NCBI GenBank assembly: GCA_025786725.1
Contig: JAHLTZ010000055.1
Coordinates: 36,040-100,039 of the forward strand
Length of the DNA: 64,000 bases
Reading direction: 5' to 3'
Source: Syncephalis fuscata
Lineage: Eukaryota > Zoopagomycota > Zoopagomycetes > Zoopagales > Piptocephalidaceae
Shown here: positions 13,101 through 24,254 of the stretch, piece after piece
Position numbering within the stretch: position 1 is the stretch's first letter
How the letters are laid out: each line of letters starts with the position of its first letter
The notes under the pieces: model-generated
What the model was told of the DNA's origin: nothing
What the model saw: the letters and a program-made list of their open reading frames with translations, nothing else
The model's database searches: none
Position numbers and translations under genes: made by a program

Positions 13101-16100
13101 AAGGTCGGAACTTCTCTATGGCCCATACAATAGCCATACATTCGCATTCGGTAGCTGAATAGTTCTTTTGTGCATCATTCAACGCTCTACTGGCATAAGC
13201 AATCGGTCGCCATCCATCGTCGATTTGTTGCGATAATACTGCGCCCAAACCGTAAGTAGAAGCATCAGTTTCAATTCGAAACGGCTTAGATAGTGTTGGA
13301 TAAGCTAACACAGTATCACTAGTCAATGTAGTGCGTAAATCATCGAAGGCGGTTTGTTGTTCGTCTGACCACACGAAGGGTGTACCTTTCTTCTCAAGGC
13401 GACGAATGGGCTCGGCTCGTTCGGCAAAACGGCTAATAAAGCGTCGATAATAGGATGCAAGACCAAGGAAACTTTTACAGCCACGTATATCAGTAGGGCG
13501 AGGGAAATTATGCACAGCAGCGACTTTATCTGGGTCTGGTTTAACACCATTAGCATTCACGACATGGCCAAGATAGGCTATTTGTTGTTGGCCAAAGTGA
13601 CATTTGCTACGTTTAAGGCGAAGTCCAGCATCGCGTAGACGATTAAAAACTGTTCGTAGACGTTGTAGGTGTTCATCAAACGTCCTACCAAATACAATAA
13701 TATCGTCTAAGTAAACAATACATGAATGCCACTTCAGACCAGCCAATACTTCGTCCATTAATCGTTGAAAGGTCGCTGGCGCGTTGCATAAGCCAAATGG
13801 CATGACACGGAATTGATATAGGCCAGCATGTGTAACAAAGGCTGTCTTTTCCTTGTCTGCTTCGTTCATTTGGATTTGCCAATAGCCAGAGGCAAGGTCC
13901 AAAGTAGTAAACCAACAGGCACCAGATAACATATCTAGTGCATCATCAATGCGAGTCGTAGGATATGAATCCTTCTTAGTGGCGTCGTTCAATTTACGAT
14001 AATCGACACAAAAACGTTCACCACCATCTTTCTTACCAACAAGGACAACTGGAGATGACCAAGGACTGCGAGATGGTTCAATAATGCCATTCTCAAGCAT
14101 ATCGTTAATGGCTTCAGTTATCTTTTCACGTTGACGGTAAGCAGAACGGTACGGAGGAGTATTAATGGGTTTAGAGTCACCAGTACTAATGGTATGGCGA
14201 ACTCTAGTAGCTGCTTGTGGATTATTCGGATTTACCGCGAATAGATCCGTATATTCCAGTAACAGTTTGTTGAGTCGGGCTAGTCGGATGGACTCAGACA
14301 GATCTACTCGAGGTAGTTGGGATAGTGCCAATGATACCACGGCATTATCAACTTGCTCGGTAGGTCGGATATCCCGTCTTACTAAGTGCTGTTGTAACTT
14401 AGAAAGTATCCGGCCATTACGGACTTTTCCAGCCACGGCAACTACATGTATACCGTGCGATGGAGTGTTGGACAATTTCATGTCAATGGATTGGCCATCA
14501 ATAAACAATTTGCCAGCTGCGCAATCAATGCTGGCACCAGCGGCGGATAACCAATCCATGCCTAATAATACTGGATACGGGGAAGTATCTAATACTATTG
14601 CTTTAACCTTCCGAACAACGCTAGCTATTTCGATATCCACCAAGGAGTGGCCACGAGTGTTAGCGTGTCGGCCATCAGCTAATCTAACGAATGAATCAGT
14701 GAACGGGCCTAAGACAAGGCCAATATTTCTACATATAGCGCTAGAAATAACCGTTCGTTCAGCACCCGTATCAATTAACATCGATACCATATGTCCATTA
14801 ATCGTTCCATCCTGCAATAATGTGGTAGCGGAAGCAACATTAATTGCGGATATGGTCGATAAGGGATTTACTTGGGGTGGGACGTCGTTACCCTTACACA
14901 TCGACGTCCCATTTAGTTTTCCGCCTGTTTGGCATCACCAGCAGGTAGTTTACTGGTTATCGATGCACGGGCAGTGGCTAAATTTGGACATTGATGCGTG
15001 TAGTGATTCGTATCATCACAGAGGGTACAAGGGAAGCGACGTGTAGCTGGCTGTTGTTTGGGGCGACGGTTATTGCCGGAACGGGTACCTACTTGCATTG
15101 CATTGGGTGCCGTCTTGGACACGGACAGAGATTGGTCATTAGTAACAACGTTTATGCTGGCCTTAGCCGCATGCAGTAACTTATGGGTGTATCTTCCTAA
15201 TTCAATACTATGACCAACAGATCGAAAGTCATCGATAGAACGGATTCGTAACGAGCGGACATTGCTGCGGACGTAGTCGTTAGAACCGATTTTGATCTGT
15301 TTCCAAATTTGTCTAGGCGTCCTTTTGGCATTGGTACCAGCTCTTTCAACTCTATCGGCGTATTCGAATAATGTTTCTTTGTCGTTTAAGCGAAGTAAGT
15401 AAAATTTGTTTTTCAACGCTTCTTTTGGATCACCAGCACACCATTTAATCTCTAACTCCTTTACTAACGTCGCGAATAGGCCAGGCTGGTACGATTGGAC
15501 ACGCGGCATATTGAGTAGGCACCATGCATTCTCGCGGTCACGCAGACCGTACATCAATCGACTGCATTTCGTGGGTTCATCCCATCCTGACAAACCAGCA
15601 ATCAAGTGGAAGCTACGCAGCCATTCAAAAGGATCCGCTTTAAAATCTAGTTTGTCAATATCCATTTTTGGTAGTTTAGTCATCACTTGAGGGACACTCA
15701 AGTCGGGTGGCTGTGTGACCACAGGTGGTACAACAGCAACAGGTTCAGGCTGACTATCTGCAATGGAAGGGAAAGATGAGGTGATGGATGTGGTGTCAGA
15801 GTCGTCCGAATCTATGGACGAAATGGACACTCGTCTGTTGATGCGTGTGGGTGTGGTGTTGTTGTCAGGTGGACCAAGTTCTGCAATTGGGGCAGTGCCA
15901 GGCGTTTCTACAGTGAACTGTGGAGCTGGTGTGTAGGTAGGAATTGGAGGATTTGGGTCTCCTGGGTTGAGTTGTCGAAAAGCGTGTACCAGCGACATTG
16001 TCAATTGAGCTGTTTGGTGAACAGTGAGTCCGTTGGTAGGATTTAGAATGGTGCGTAATAAGTTATCTACTAATGCTTGACTAGCGACGGGTACAGCTAC

Positions 16101-17574
16101 CGTTAAGTTATTAGTATCAGTAGGTGTATCGATTGGAGTAGCGAATGTCACCGGACGAGTACTAGTAATATTTTCTTGTTGTTGAACCGTAGCTATTGGT
16201 TGGTCAACTTGGACGACTTCATCAACGGTTTCTTCTGTTTCAGTTGATGCTACTTCATCAGTACCGCTTACTTCGGACATATTGTCGGGTACCGGCTCGT
16301 CAGTAGCCATTGCGGCTGCTGAGTTACGCGTACTACGACCAGAACGGGTTATACTAGACATGGTTATTAACAATGAACAATGAACAATGAGATGATTTGA
16401 TGGAAGTGAGGTACGAGAATGAATATGAATGTTACGATGGTAGAGACTATCAAATAGTGTTATATCTGTAGTATTGGGACTACGCGAACGGGCAGTTTAT
16501 GGGCAAACTGCCCAGGTCCTCCACCAATTGTCGTATTACTATTATGAAGGGGGACTGAGTAATACGGCAAGGTAGATAAAACACTAGGATCTTGTAATAA
16601 AAGGTTTTTCTTAGGATTGAACTACTTTATTAATAAATGTAAATATTCCAGCTTTTATAGCTGGCTTGACACATCGATTACGTGGTACCCGTGTACCACG
16701 TGTTCTGAATATGTCGCCACAAATGGTATACAATACTACTTACCAACTACCCATGCATGTTTAATAACAGGCACCATAAATGATACATATATATATGTTT
16801 AGTGTATAGCCAAATGGTCTAAAATGTGCCACTCACAATCTATTAATACAAGCCAACAAACAAACACAATGATAAAATATGTTTAGCATTGAATTAATCA
16901 ATATACAATACAACTTACCATCTATTGACGTTAATTTAGTAAACATACACAATATACGGCATGTGTTAGCATATTGTTAATTAATATACAATGTTGCCTA
17001 CAATCTATTAACACAAGATGTTAAATATAAACGATACATAACATATTTAGTGTATTTCTACTTGATATAAAATGTAACTTACTCCCTATTAATACAGGTT
17101 AATGAACATGCACGATGCATAATATATAGCTAGATTGTAGTCGATTAATATACAATTCACTTACAATCTATTAATGCAAGTTATTAAAAGCACATAGCAT
17201 ATGGCACATGTTTAGTGAATGGCTATTGCTATGTAATGGCACTTACAATCTATTAATAAAAATCATCAACCACACACAATGCATAGTATATGGTTAGAAT
17301 ATATTTAGTTAATATGCAATGCTACTCAACACCCTCTAATAGAAATTATTAAAAACACAATGTATAGAATATGTTTAGCTTATAATTGATTGGTTACAGT
17401 GCTAATTACCATCTATCAAAGTTAATTTAGCAAATAACAGCTTTTAGCTAAATGAATACTTGATTGGTTTAATTGCAACATACCACGACGAACTAGAACC
17501 GGTTTAGCGTCCACTATGGCTGTATTGACCATAGTTACGAGGACGGTGCAGACAACAGCAATAGAAAACCTCAT
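10104..17574 (-). CDS. Secreted-peptide precursor mu1 with single-codon microexon array, intron carries Ty3
   Basis: Paralogue of mu3 in opposite orientation. Leader exon 17574-17484 (91 nt) encodes MRFSIAVVC...AKPVLVRR plus one base, then a GTATGT donor. About 21 repeat units follow, each AG + NNN + donor. Examples: 17333-17335 (AGG), 16744-16746 (TTG), 11161-11163 (GAT), 11080-11082 (ATA), 10996-10998 (TTA), 10341-10343 (TTA), 10258-10260 (GCT). The terminal exon starts at 10108 and reads CT then TAA (10106-10104). The Ty3 element sits in the intron between units 9 and 10, in the same orientation as the gene, stretching that intron to about 5.6 kb. Unit 10 has a dead donor (TTAAGT) and unit 11 a GC donor. 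Whether it is still expressed is unknown. Deduced mature part: DEDYWNYDFG, then YINAGFDWAVSS if every unit is used. Confidence 0.55.
11225..11417 (-). repeat. 3' LTR of Ty3 copy 1
   Basis: 193 bp; the pol reading frame ends inside it (11374). It contains a TATAAAA flanked by CCAGC/GCTGG inverted repeats and a GTGGTAC/GTACCAC palindrome. Confidence 0.95.
11374..14901 (-). CDS. pol: Ty3 Pol polyprotein (protease, RT, RNase H, integrase), intact
   Basis: An 1175-residue frame starting MCKGNDVPP. Aspartic protease motif LIDTGAERT near residue 42. Reverse transcriptase with GKKDGGERFCVDYRKLND and the catalytic YLDD (IVYLDDIIVFG). RNase H segment starting RIETDASTYGLG. Integrase with an HHCC zinc finger (H...H...CTVC), a D,D,E core including DLMGPF, LLTDGGTNF and a downstream Glu (GLVERFN), then a C-terminal GPF module (KGPFKVIE). 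Domain order PR-RT-RH-INT defines Ty3/gypsy. The start codon lies 11 nt after the gag stop in a different frame, so Pol synthesis needs reinitiation or another recoding route. No chromodomain was recognised. Confidence 0.93.
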   Translation of the reverse strand: MCKGNDVPPQVNPLSTISAINVASATTLLQDGTINGHMVSMLIDTGAERTVISSAICRNIGLVLGPFTDSFVRLADGRHANTRGHSLVDIEIASVVRKVKAIVLDTSPYPVLLGMDWLSAAGASIDCAAGKLFIDGQSIDMKLSNTPSHGIHVVAVAGKVRNGRILSKLQQHLVRRDIRPTEQVDNAVVSLALSQLPRVDLSESIRLARLNKLLLEYTDLFAVNPNNPQAATRVRHTISTGDSKPINTPPYRSAYRQREKITEAINDMLENGIIEPSRSPWSSPVVLVGKKDGGERFCVDYRKLNDATKKDSYPTTRIDDALDMLSGACWFTTLDLASGYWQIQMNEADKEKTAFVTHAGLYQFRVMPFGLCNAPATFQRLMDEVLAGLKWHSCIVYLDDIIVFGRTFDEHLQRLRTVFNRLRDAGLRLKRSKCHFGQQQIAYLGHVVNANGVKPDPDKVAAVHNFPRPTDIRGCKSFLGLASYYRRFISRFAERAEPIRRLEKKGTPFVWSDEQQTAFDDLRTTLTSDTVLAYPTLSKPFRIETDASTYGLGAVLSQQIDDGWRPIAYASRALNDAQKNYSATECECMAIVWAIEKFRPYIYGSEFTVVTDHSALRWLMSRPNPTGRLGRWALKLQEYRPTIEYRRGTANANADALSRDPLPWHELVELAEQDKVEEVMHIAENTTPLLPTEEEWVYAQQTELTTADVYAYLQQGAEYMTLMSDASRRALRKRAKRFELVTGRLKRKVMKGDVMTELLDVVPNQYRPIVLYHCHDKELAGHLGITRTYQRLRQSYWWQNMHSDVCDYVTSCTVCQKIRRIHQRSGLLQSLPVPEKPFDFIAIDLMGPFTESEHGNKYVAVCCDYTTRWIEAAAIPDATAETTVQFLMNNVIARHGMPSVLLTDGGTNFTSGLTAGIAKRLGIQRRITSARRPQTDGLVERFNHTLASMIAKFTSDFEKDWDKYLPLLLFAYRTTKQSSAGHSPFQLLFGREATQPLEVAVGPVSTAPVRFHKRVEEYEEYVTDLQLRLNDVRERAKLMIEAAQRRQSARYNKGRRKEPFKEGDLVWIEEQLLKGTKLRKMKERMKGPFKVIEQTSAVNYRLKDLETQRMFSEHADRIIPLHTRPAHLLLPNISINQISLSNLSTNSLNVSTGRSTLSEGVMWRHIQNTWYTGTT
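14913..16361 (-). CDS. gag: Ty3 Gag, intact
   Basis: About 482 residues from the ATG at 16361 (MSSITRSGRSTRN). The N-terminus is acidic and Thr/Ser/Pro-rich. A capsid-like region follows (KMDIDKLDFKADPFEWL ... SGWDEPTKCSRLMYGL). Near the C-terminus is a CCHC zinc knuckle, CTLCDDTNHYTHQC. Gag forms the virus-like particle and binds the genomic RNA. It ends with TAA at 14915-14913, followed at once by an ATG and, 11 nt after the stop, by the Pol ATG. Confidence 0.92.
   Translation of the reverse strand: MSSITRSGRSTRNSAAAMATDEPVPDNMSEVSGTDEVASTETEETVDEVVQVDQPIATVQQQENITSTRPVTFATPIDTPTDTNNLTVAVPVASQALVDNLLRTILNPTNGLTVHQTAQLTMSLVHAFRQLNPGDPNPPIPTYTPAPQFTVETPGTAPIAELGPPDNNTTPTRINRRVSISSIDSDDSDTTSITSSFPSIADSQPEPVAVVPPVVTQPPDLSVPQVMTKLPKMDIDKLDFKADPFEWLRSFHLIAGLSGWDEPTKCSRLMYGLRDRENAWCLLNMPRVQSYQPGLFATLVKELEIKWCAGDPKEALKNKFYLLRLNDKETLFEYADRVERAGTNAKRTPRQIWKQIKIGSNDYVRSNVRSLRIRSIDDFRSVGHSIELGRYTHKLLHAAKASINVVTNDQSLSVSKTAPNAMQVGTRSGNNRRPKQQPATRRFPCTLCDDTNHYTHQCPNLATARASITSKLPAGDAKQAEN
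16529..16721 (-). repeat. 5' LTR of Ty3 copy 1
   Basis: 193 bp. The internal sequence next to it, in element orientation, begins ATTGGTGGAGGACCTGGG. The TGGTGG... stretch is the probable tRNA primer-binding site; the tRNA was not identified. Confidence 0.93.
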
Positions 17575-17684
17575 AGTAATATTGAATTGCTAAAACAAAC
17601 AAGTAAAATACACAGCAGAGTGTAAATGCTAGAGAGCAGAGAGTAGAATGCGATGTTGATATTGCTAGTTAGTTGTATATACTG

Positions 17685-17699
17685 TGTGGGCTATTTAAA
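17685..17699 (-). promoter_or_regulatory. Core promoter element of mu1 (TATA-like)
   Basis: TTTAAATAGCCCACA about 110 bp upstream of the start codon. The same 15-mer is found upstream of mu3 (49198-49212) and mu2 (34671-34685), with partly conserved sequence to the ATG. Confidence 0.55.
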
Positions 17700-18095
17700 T
17701 CTTTATTTATGCCGAGATGTCAATATGCTGCACTTTATGGCCTATACCATTGCTGTGCAATAAAGCACACTCATATGATAGCTTAAAGCATTTGTATACC
17801 AGCATATCGATGATGCAGTATTCTGCAGCTAAACCTTTGCTGTAATCTGCTCGGCATTTACACAGATTACACAGCAAGATCAATGACCTAGTATATATTT
17901 GGTAGAAGTACACCTATCAGCTATCCTATATTGCTACACAGCCCATTCGATTATAGAATGCAAATAAGATCTATTGGTTCTAGAAATAGCAACAATGCAT
18001 TACTATACCTTTGCTGTTGCTTTCACCGACAATTTCAATGCTCGATATCTGCATGGAATTGAACAATGTTTGACACCGATGCAACATTAATCCAT

Positions 18096-18371
18096 TGACA
18101 TTGTACTCCTTTACAATTCCATTGATTAATCATTCAATATAGGTAGATTCAATAATAGAGTATTGTAGCCAGTATGGATTTAGTTGACTATTCAGTCTTA
18201 AAGCAATTACCGATTAAGCAAATTGTGTATAGAGCAATTGACAAATATCGCGCTACACTTATAAGAAATGTTAGCAAATATAGTTAGTTATTTGGTGTTA
18301 TATATATATCTAGAAACACAGTATCCTACAGGCTCAATCGTTCAAATAACGAATAAACAACATAATGAATT
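18096..18371. other. Spacer between mu1 block and Aquarius 3' end
   Basis: Short AT-rich stretch beyond the duplicated block. Nothing recognised. Confidence 0.4.
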
Positions 18372-21300
18372 TTATTCTTTTGTAGAGGAATCAACTTCCA
18401 TCGCTTCAATTTCAACTTGAGCAGCAAGTTGCAATGCTTCAATCACTTCGACCGTCTGCTCCTTTCTCGAATCATTACTGCCTAATTGACTTTGAATCAT
18501 GTTATGAACACGTTGTCCCATGTCGGCTATATCGGCCACCGCTCAGCATGTTTATGATCCGCCATCTAACGGCCATAATAATCATAATTAGCCTCTATAC
18601 CATATCAATATGCAAGTGCATCTTACCTTGCGCTCACTATTAAACGTTTCCTTTGTATGTAGGCTTAGTTGTAGTGGTCGTGCCCGCAATTGATCAAACA
18701 TTGGCTTTAGTTCAACGCACGAAGCGAATAGTCGCATACGACCAAAGATGTAAAGACCAAGACGGGCTCGCGACATAGCAACGGTTAAACGACGAATATC
18801 ACGCAGATAGCCTATATGATTGGTGCGCACCAAAGAAAGTAGTATATCTATAAACGACATATTAATTAGACGATGCTATTAATTAAATAAATTATTGCTT
18901 ACAGTCATTTTGCTGTCCTTGGTATTTATCGACAGTTGTCACTTTGGATGGCATACCAAAGTAGGAATGCCAGCCACATCGTCGTTGCAACACATCCATC
19001 AACAAGGCGCGTTGACCATTATACGTTGTCAATAAAGTAATCTTATCGGCGGGATATCCAAGTAGACGCATGTACTGATAGACAGCCACTACATATTCAG
19101 CTTCACCAAGATTCTATAGAATAAAAATAGATAAACTAACAAGTACAGTATATTTATCTATACTAATTATTACCTGATAATAGTGTGGTCGAGGCGAACT
19201 TTCACCTTTGCCTTCATAATCGCCTACATCAATAAACTGATACTCAAAGCTAAATCTATTCACATAATAAGCGTTAACTAGCTAGTTCTTGTGTATTCTA
19301 TTAATTTACCCTGGATTGGCCAAATGGAATATATGCGAATCAGTTACTGATGGTAGATCACCTAGTCGTTCATAGCGCCAATTATACAATTGAGCAATTG
19401 AAGGACGTGCTCGGCCCTAACGAATGTATATAGAGTTAGCTATTTAATATTATACAAATCCTTGAACCTACTTGTCTATCCAACTCAATAGTAGGCACAC
19501 CTAAACGAACAAATCGTCCAAACATACTCTGTTCCATATTACAATACTTTTCAAATGCTGGATTCTGCACAACCGGTGGCAATTGATGATGATCGCCAAT
19601 AAGTACAACACGTTTAAGTCGACTCTGACCATCTTTTGGTTCTTGTAGCAGTAGTGGAATAAACGTTTCACCCTCAAGTACTTGACCCGCCTCTTCCATA
19701 ACAACATTATCATATTCAAATCCTAATGAGACTAATTCGCGTCGCTACAATCATTCAATAATAAGTCGTCGAATTAATGCTGTAGTTATTATTATTATTA
19801 AGTTACCTTGAGAGCAGCGTGCATTGTGGTCATGGCAATCACTTTTGCTTCTTTGGTCAATAAATAGTTGGCACGATCTTTTGAAGTACGCAATAACTCA
19901 AAAGCACGAATCTGCTCCAACTCTTCAAATATATGTTTAATATGCCGGAAACAACCATGGGCCACCTCCATTGCTTCTTCCGATGAACTATTAATGGCAA
20001 ATAGTGGCTGAGGTGCATCAGCAAAATAAGCAACTATATCAATAATATTAATACCAAAAACAACAACAACAACAACAACAATAGTACTTACTGAATGGAA
20101 ACTTTAAAGCAATTTGGCTTGAATCCCAGTGTTGTTGCGTCATATCAGCTTCAAAGAGTTCCCAGCGCGATAATACATGATAAAGGAAAAAGTAACCAGC
20201 CGTCTCACAAGTATAACCATGATCACCCGATTCACCAAGTGATACGGCTAGTCGTGATACTTGTTGCAGTAATACAATACGCCGTTCCTAATTGAATATA
20301 GTTAATGAATTAATGAACTAGTATTACTGTACTAATTCGATCTACTTACTAAAAATGATGAAACACGTCCCGCCTTATTAAAGCTTTCTTCTGTGTCCAA
20401 TTCTTCTTCTCCATGTCCCAATCGAAGTAAATGGCGATCATCAATATCTAGTGCCACAATCTTTTCAAATAATTGATTCAACGCTTGATTACTACGAGCA
20501 ATAAGTAGTGTGCGTTGTTGTGGGAAATTATGATAGATATTGGAAATAATCTGTACTGCAACATCAGTTTTACCAGTGCCTGGTGGTCCAACAATTAAAG
20601 TAAGACCTGGACTTGTACCAGCTCTAATCGCTTCAACTAAATTCATTCAATTATTAATATTTATCTTTTATATACCCACCAATACTTACTCTGTGTTGGT
20701 GTAAATGGCACAGTATTTTTACGAATTAAATCTGATGCATATGGACCCATATTTAAAAGTTGATATGACTTGACAAGTAAATGTTCTTGTTGTTCTGATG
20801 AATCTTCAGCCTCTTCAAGTACAAAAGGTGGCTCGTCCGGTAATACATCTCCTTCAACCGGGGTCAGTTTCTAATTATTTGTTAATATAATAAACCATAT
20901 AGATAGTTATCAAACTTACAGCTTGAGGAAAACTTGATTTCAAATGATCAGCATCTAAAAATGTATCTCTAAAATCAATTGATTGTGGCTTATTAGGCAT
21001 TTGTTTATAATAAACACTACGGGATCCCCATAGCCTATAAATAAATAGATAAATAAACAAATATGTAAATAGATAAATAAATAGATAATAAATAGATAAA
21101 TAGATAAATAAATAAATATGTAAATAAATAAATAAAATTTACCTAAAAATACGTTTTGTAACCAATCAGGCACAAGTAATTCGGATTGCATTAAATCACG
21201 AATAGTTTCTAAAACACCTTTAAAATTATTTTCCTATTATCATTACTATTAGTCTATTATCGTTTTAATATTATTCTCTTATTGTTATTACTTTGGCATT

Positions 21301-22675
21301 TCTACGTAATAATACGTTTAATGTTGAATAAACATCCTTTGTAGATTTACGATTTACATCTTCATAGTATTGATTAGGATCCAGTAATACACGTATTAAT
21401 CGCTCATCTGTATCCATCTTTGGTAATTTGCCTCCCATTTCCACACTTAATCCTTTGCCTATTTAATTATATTAACCATTAATATTTATATGCATATTCT
21501 ATATAACTGACCAGCAATAATCTCCACAATCTGTGCACCTCGAGCATAATCTAATCCAAATGCTCTCTAATATACCATGTAAACCATTATACTATTCTAG
21601 TATACTCTAGCTATACATCCTGCTTACCTAAATGGTCTTTGTTGATCCCATGCTTGATGTGTCCAATCTTGAGCACTTATAGACAATAAATATATAATAT
21701 CTCCTGGTCGAAGTATATCCCAATCTCGTCGAATTGAATCAGAAAAAAATCCCAATTTAATTCGTATTTCAGCTATCACTTTCTGTGGTCGCTCTTCTCC
21801 CAATGCAGGCTGACCAATATCAATAACATTAAACGTATCTATCTTAGTGGCCATACGTGACCATCCATTAAATACAGTAACACCATCGGGAATGCCCGTT
21901 GTGGAGACAGTCTCTCGACTGCATCTTCAATATCTTGACGGATTTCATAAGCAGATTCCAATTGAAACAACGTAAATGATCGACGTAGATAGTCGTAGAG
22001 GGTTAGAAACTGTAAATTTAAACGAGGTAATGGTAAAACAGCATCCGTTGTATATTGACTTGTTCGATTAAGTATATCATCAAATAATGCCATCTATAAA
22101 GTCAACATAATATATTGATTAGTTTATGAAGTAATACAAATCTATCCATCTAATCAATTACCTCATTCGGATAAAGAGATGTTTCATTAATACGATCCAA
22201 TTGACTTGTCCGTTGATGATACCGTTGAATAAAGGCATCAATAAGAAATTCTGGCGTATAATCTTCACTTGGTATATCTGGTCTACTTGGTTGAGTGCGT
22301 CTTAACTGTACGGCATCACATAATCGATTCAAATCAACCGTGCTTAGCTGATTCAAATGTTCACGTAATACAGACGGTTGTTCAATGGCCGATAAATGAG
22401 AAAGAGCCAAGTCGGTTAATTGATCTTTGAATTCAGCATAGGCTATACTCTATTATATACATTCATTACTATTAATACACTATTATATACTTATATTATA
22501 TGGACTGTACCTGAAATGCCAGTAATCGATCATGATGACGAGCTACTCGTTCCTCTACCGTTAATGAACGTCCTGTATGATCATCTACTTCAAAATCTAC
22601 ATAAGACTCAAGTATATCCAATAATTGACTCAATGATTGTCTATTGTGTACTATCTATTAGTTATCTATACCATA

Positions 22676-22706
<31 letters not shown>

Positions 22707-24111
22707 GTATCTTACCCTTCAGGCATCTGCTGAACAATGGCTGTTTGTTTACATAGTAGAACAACATGATGATCATCCAATAATGTATTAACAAATCGAC
22801 GTGTAGGTAATTGTGCTATTAACCCAATAATCAGTTCAAAGAACCGTTCACAATAATGAATAGCCATATCATCTACTAATACAATCATTAGTAATTAGTA
22901 ATTAGTAATTAGTAATTAACTAGCATATTAACATATTAACTAACCCGATTCAGTTTCTGTAATAGATGCCATAATTTGTGTAGCATCCATAATTAACCAT
23001 GACAACCAATGCCATTCTAATTTCATATTCTTTTGTCCATCAACATCTGTCATTTAATTAGTTAGTTAATACTTTTTAATGTATATTAATACTTACCGGC
23101 TACTTTATATCTTTTATCCAGTGCTTTCCATAACTTTTTAACCATAGGTGGTACACTGGCCAGCGCACTTTCTTGTCTAGTCTTTGTACAAAGCGTATGC
23201 CAAATACCAACTGAGAACAATCTATATAATAACATTAATATAATCTATATAGAATAGCTATAATATATACTCACCGCATTGTTTCCACACGAGTTAATGG
23301 ATTCTCAAGACTTTGCGTGGCATGGCTCATAAATGTAAGTAAACGCTCTCTTTCCCATAGATCTCGACCACTATTCACTAAGGACAACTCCATTACTTTA
23401 TGGAATAAAGCACTGAATCGAGTAGTATCCTCGTTAAAAACCTCTAAATATAGTTATCATATTAGTTCAAATCCATGATTAATTACTAAATAGATTATAT
23501 TACCCCATACTGGTACTCTTAATCGACGCTTTTCATTAACCAATACCGCAATACTAATAATATGTTCTTCGGTAGCAGTTGCTGGATCATAATTAGACCA
23601 TAAATACTAAATATAGTTTACATAGTTATTTACTTTGTATTAGCAATACTATACTAGTAACAACAGTAGGCTTAATAATTACCCGTTCTAGATACTGTGT
23701 ACTTTCGAGTTGAGCAATACACTGTGCTGCTGTTACAGCTGCTGTCTCAGTAGATAGTGCATCACCATGAATATATCCTTTATAGATATGTGTTACTAGA
23801 GTGCTATCAAACGGCTTTGTATAGGCGTTAATAGACGTGGTTATCGTGGTGGTTACGTCGTTAGATTCAGGTTCAGTAGCTTGATCAGTCTCCAAATCAC
23901 GCCAATAGACACGCGATAAACGATGAATATCTGTATGTTGTAGTATCGTAGTTATATCATCGCTACTCTGTTCTATGGCTGCCTCAGAATGATGTTGAGT
24001 AGTAGCACGATTATTGCTACGACTACCACTACCACTAGTAGTAGTACTACTAGTACTGGCCTGTTGGCCGCGACTTGATGCCGCTCCTTTACGGCGTGCC
24101 ACTGGCATCAA
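18372..24111 (-). CDS. AQR: RNA helicase Aquarius (intron-binding protein; Cwf11-type)
   Basis: A large multi-exon gene, ATG at 24111. An N-terminal Ser/Thr/Gln-rich tail leads into the armadillo-like region ([13 protein letters not shown] near 23690). Downstream are Walker [10 protein letters not shown] (about 20590), helicase motif II as [16 protein letters not shown] (about 19690; Aquarius has EEA in place of DEA), DKYQGQQND (about 18920) and motif [17 protein letters not shown] (about 18770). The stop TAA is at 18374-18372. Aquarius is an SF1 helicase that binds introns upstream of the branch point and couples splicing to intron-encoded RNP assembly. Exons are separated by about 20 short introns. 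The last small exon could not be joined in phase (one base unresolved near 18560). Confidence 0.88.
20061..20081. repeat. (CAA)n microsatellite
   Basis: Seven CAA units inside an Aquarius intron. Confidence 0.8.
21035..21137. repeat. AAAT/AGAT tetranucleotide tract in Aquarius intron
   Basis: About 100 bp of AAATAAAT/AGATAAAT units on the + strand. It makes this intron longer than its neighbours; the long ORF seen here is low-complexity and not coding. Confidence 0.75.
22679..22706. repeat. (TA)n microsatellite
   Basis: About 14 TA units in an Aquarius intron. Confidence 0.8.
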
Positions 24112-24254
24112 TTAAAATAGTCAATCGCCAATCAGTAACCGTAAACAACACGAAATAGAGAAAAGTAAACGATACACGAGATTCAGTTCCAACTAGATTA
24201 AATATAAAGAGAATATTCAAATTTACTCGTATTTATTTACTTTTTATTTCTATA
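24112..24254. promoter_or_regulatory. Bidirectional promoter region, Aquarius / Rpp14
   Basis: Only 143 bp separate the start codons of divergent genes for Aquarius (-) and the Rpp14-like protein (+), so both promoters must lie here. No TATA-like box is obvious. Confidence 0.5.

Larger units (their letters stand above)
11225..16721 (-). mobile_element. Ty3/gypsy LTR retrotransposon, copy 1, apparently intact
   Basis: A 5497-bp element with 193-bp LTRs starting TGTGG and ending CGACA in element orientation. The 5-bp target duplication AATGG is present on both sides (11220-11224 and 16722-16726). Gag and pol are full-length open frames on the minus strand. It lies in an intron of mu1; the uninterrupted sequence is seen in mu3 around 50170. 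Near-identical LTRs and intact ORFs indicate a recent insertion. A near-identical copy lies at 58049-63544 in the opposite orientation. Confidence 0.95.
9680..18095 (-). repeat. Inverted duplication, arm 1 (contains mu1 and a Ty3 insertion)
   Basis: Reverse complement of 48815-51705. Matching sequence runs from just after the SMYD-like stop codon to about 18095 on the Aquarius side. Without the 5.5-kb Ty3 insertion the arm is about 2.9 kb, like the other arm. It includes promoter, leader exon, microexon array, terminal exon and poly(A) region of a secreted-peptide gene. Identity looks high by eye, and differences include substitutions inside splice donors. Confidence 0.85.

Noticed and set aside
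14165-15046. 293-codon frame antisense to gag/pol (twin at 59723-60604)
   Set aside because: Shadow frame opposite the Ty3 protease region. The sense-strand proteins have clear motifs.
17707-17913. ORF of 68 codons (also present in the duplicate near 49000-49190)
   Set aside because: Conserved only because the whole block is duplicated. It lies upstream of the mu1/mu3 core promoter and has no splice or motif support.
20955-21191. Ile/Tyr/Leu-rich ORF inside Aquarius
   Set aside because: Translation of the AAAT/AGAT intronic tract.
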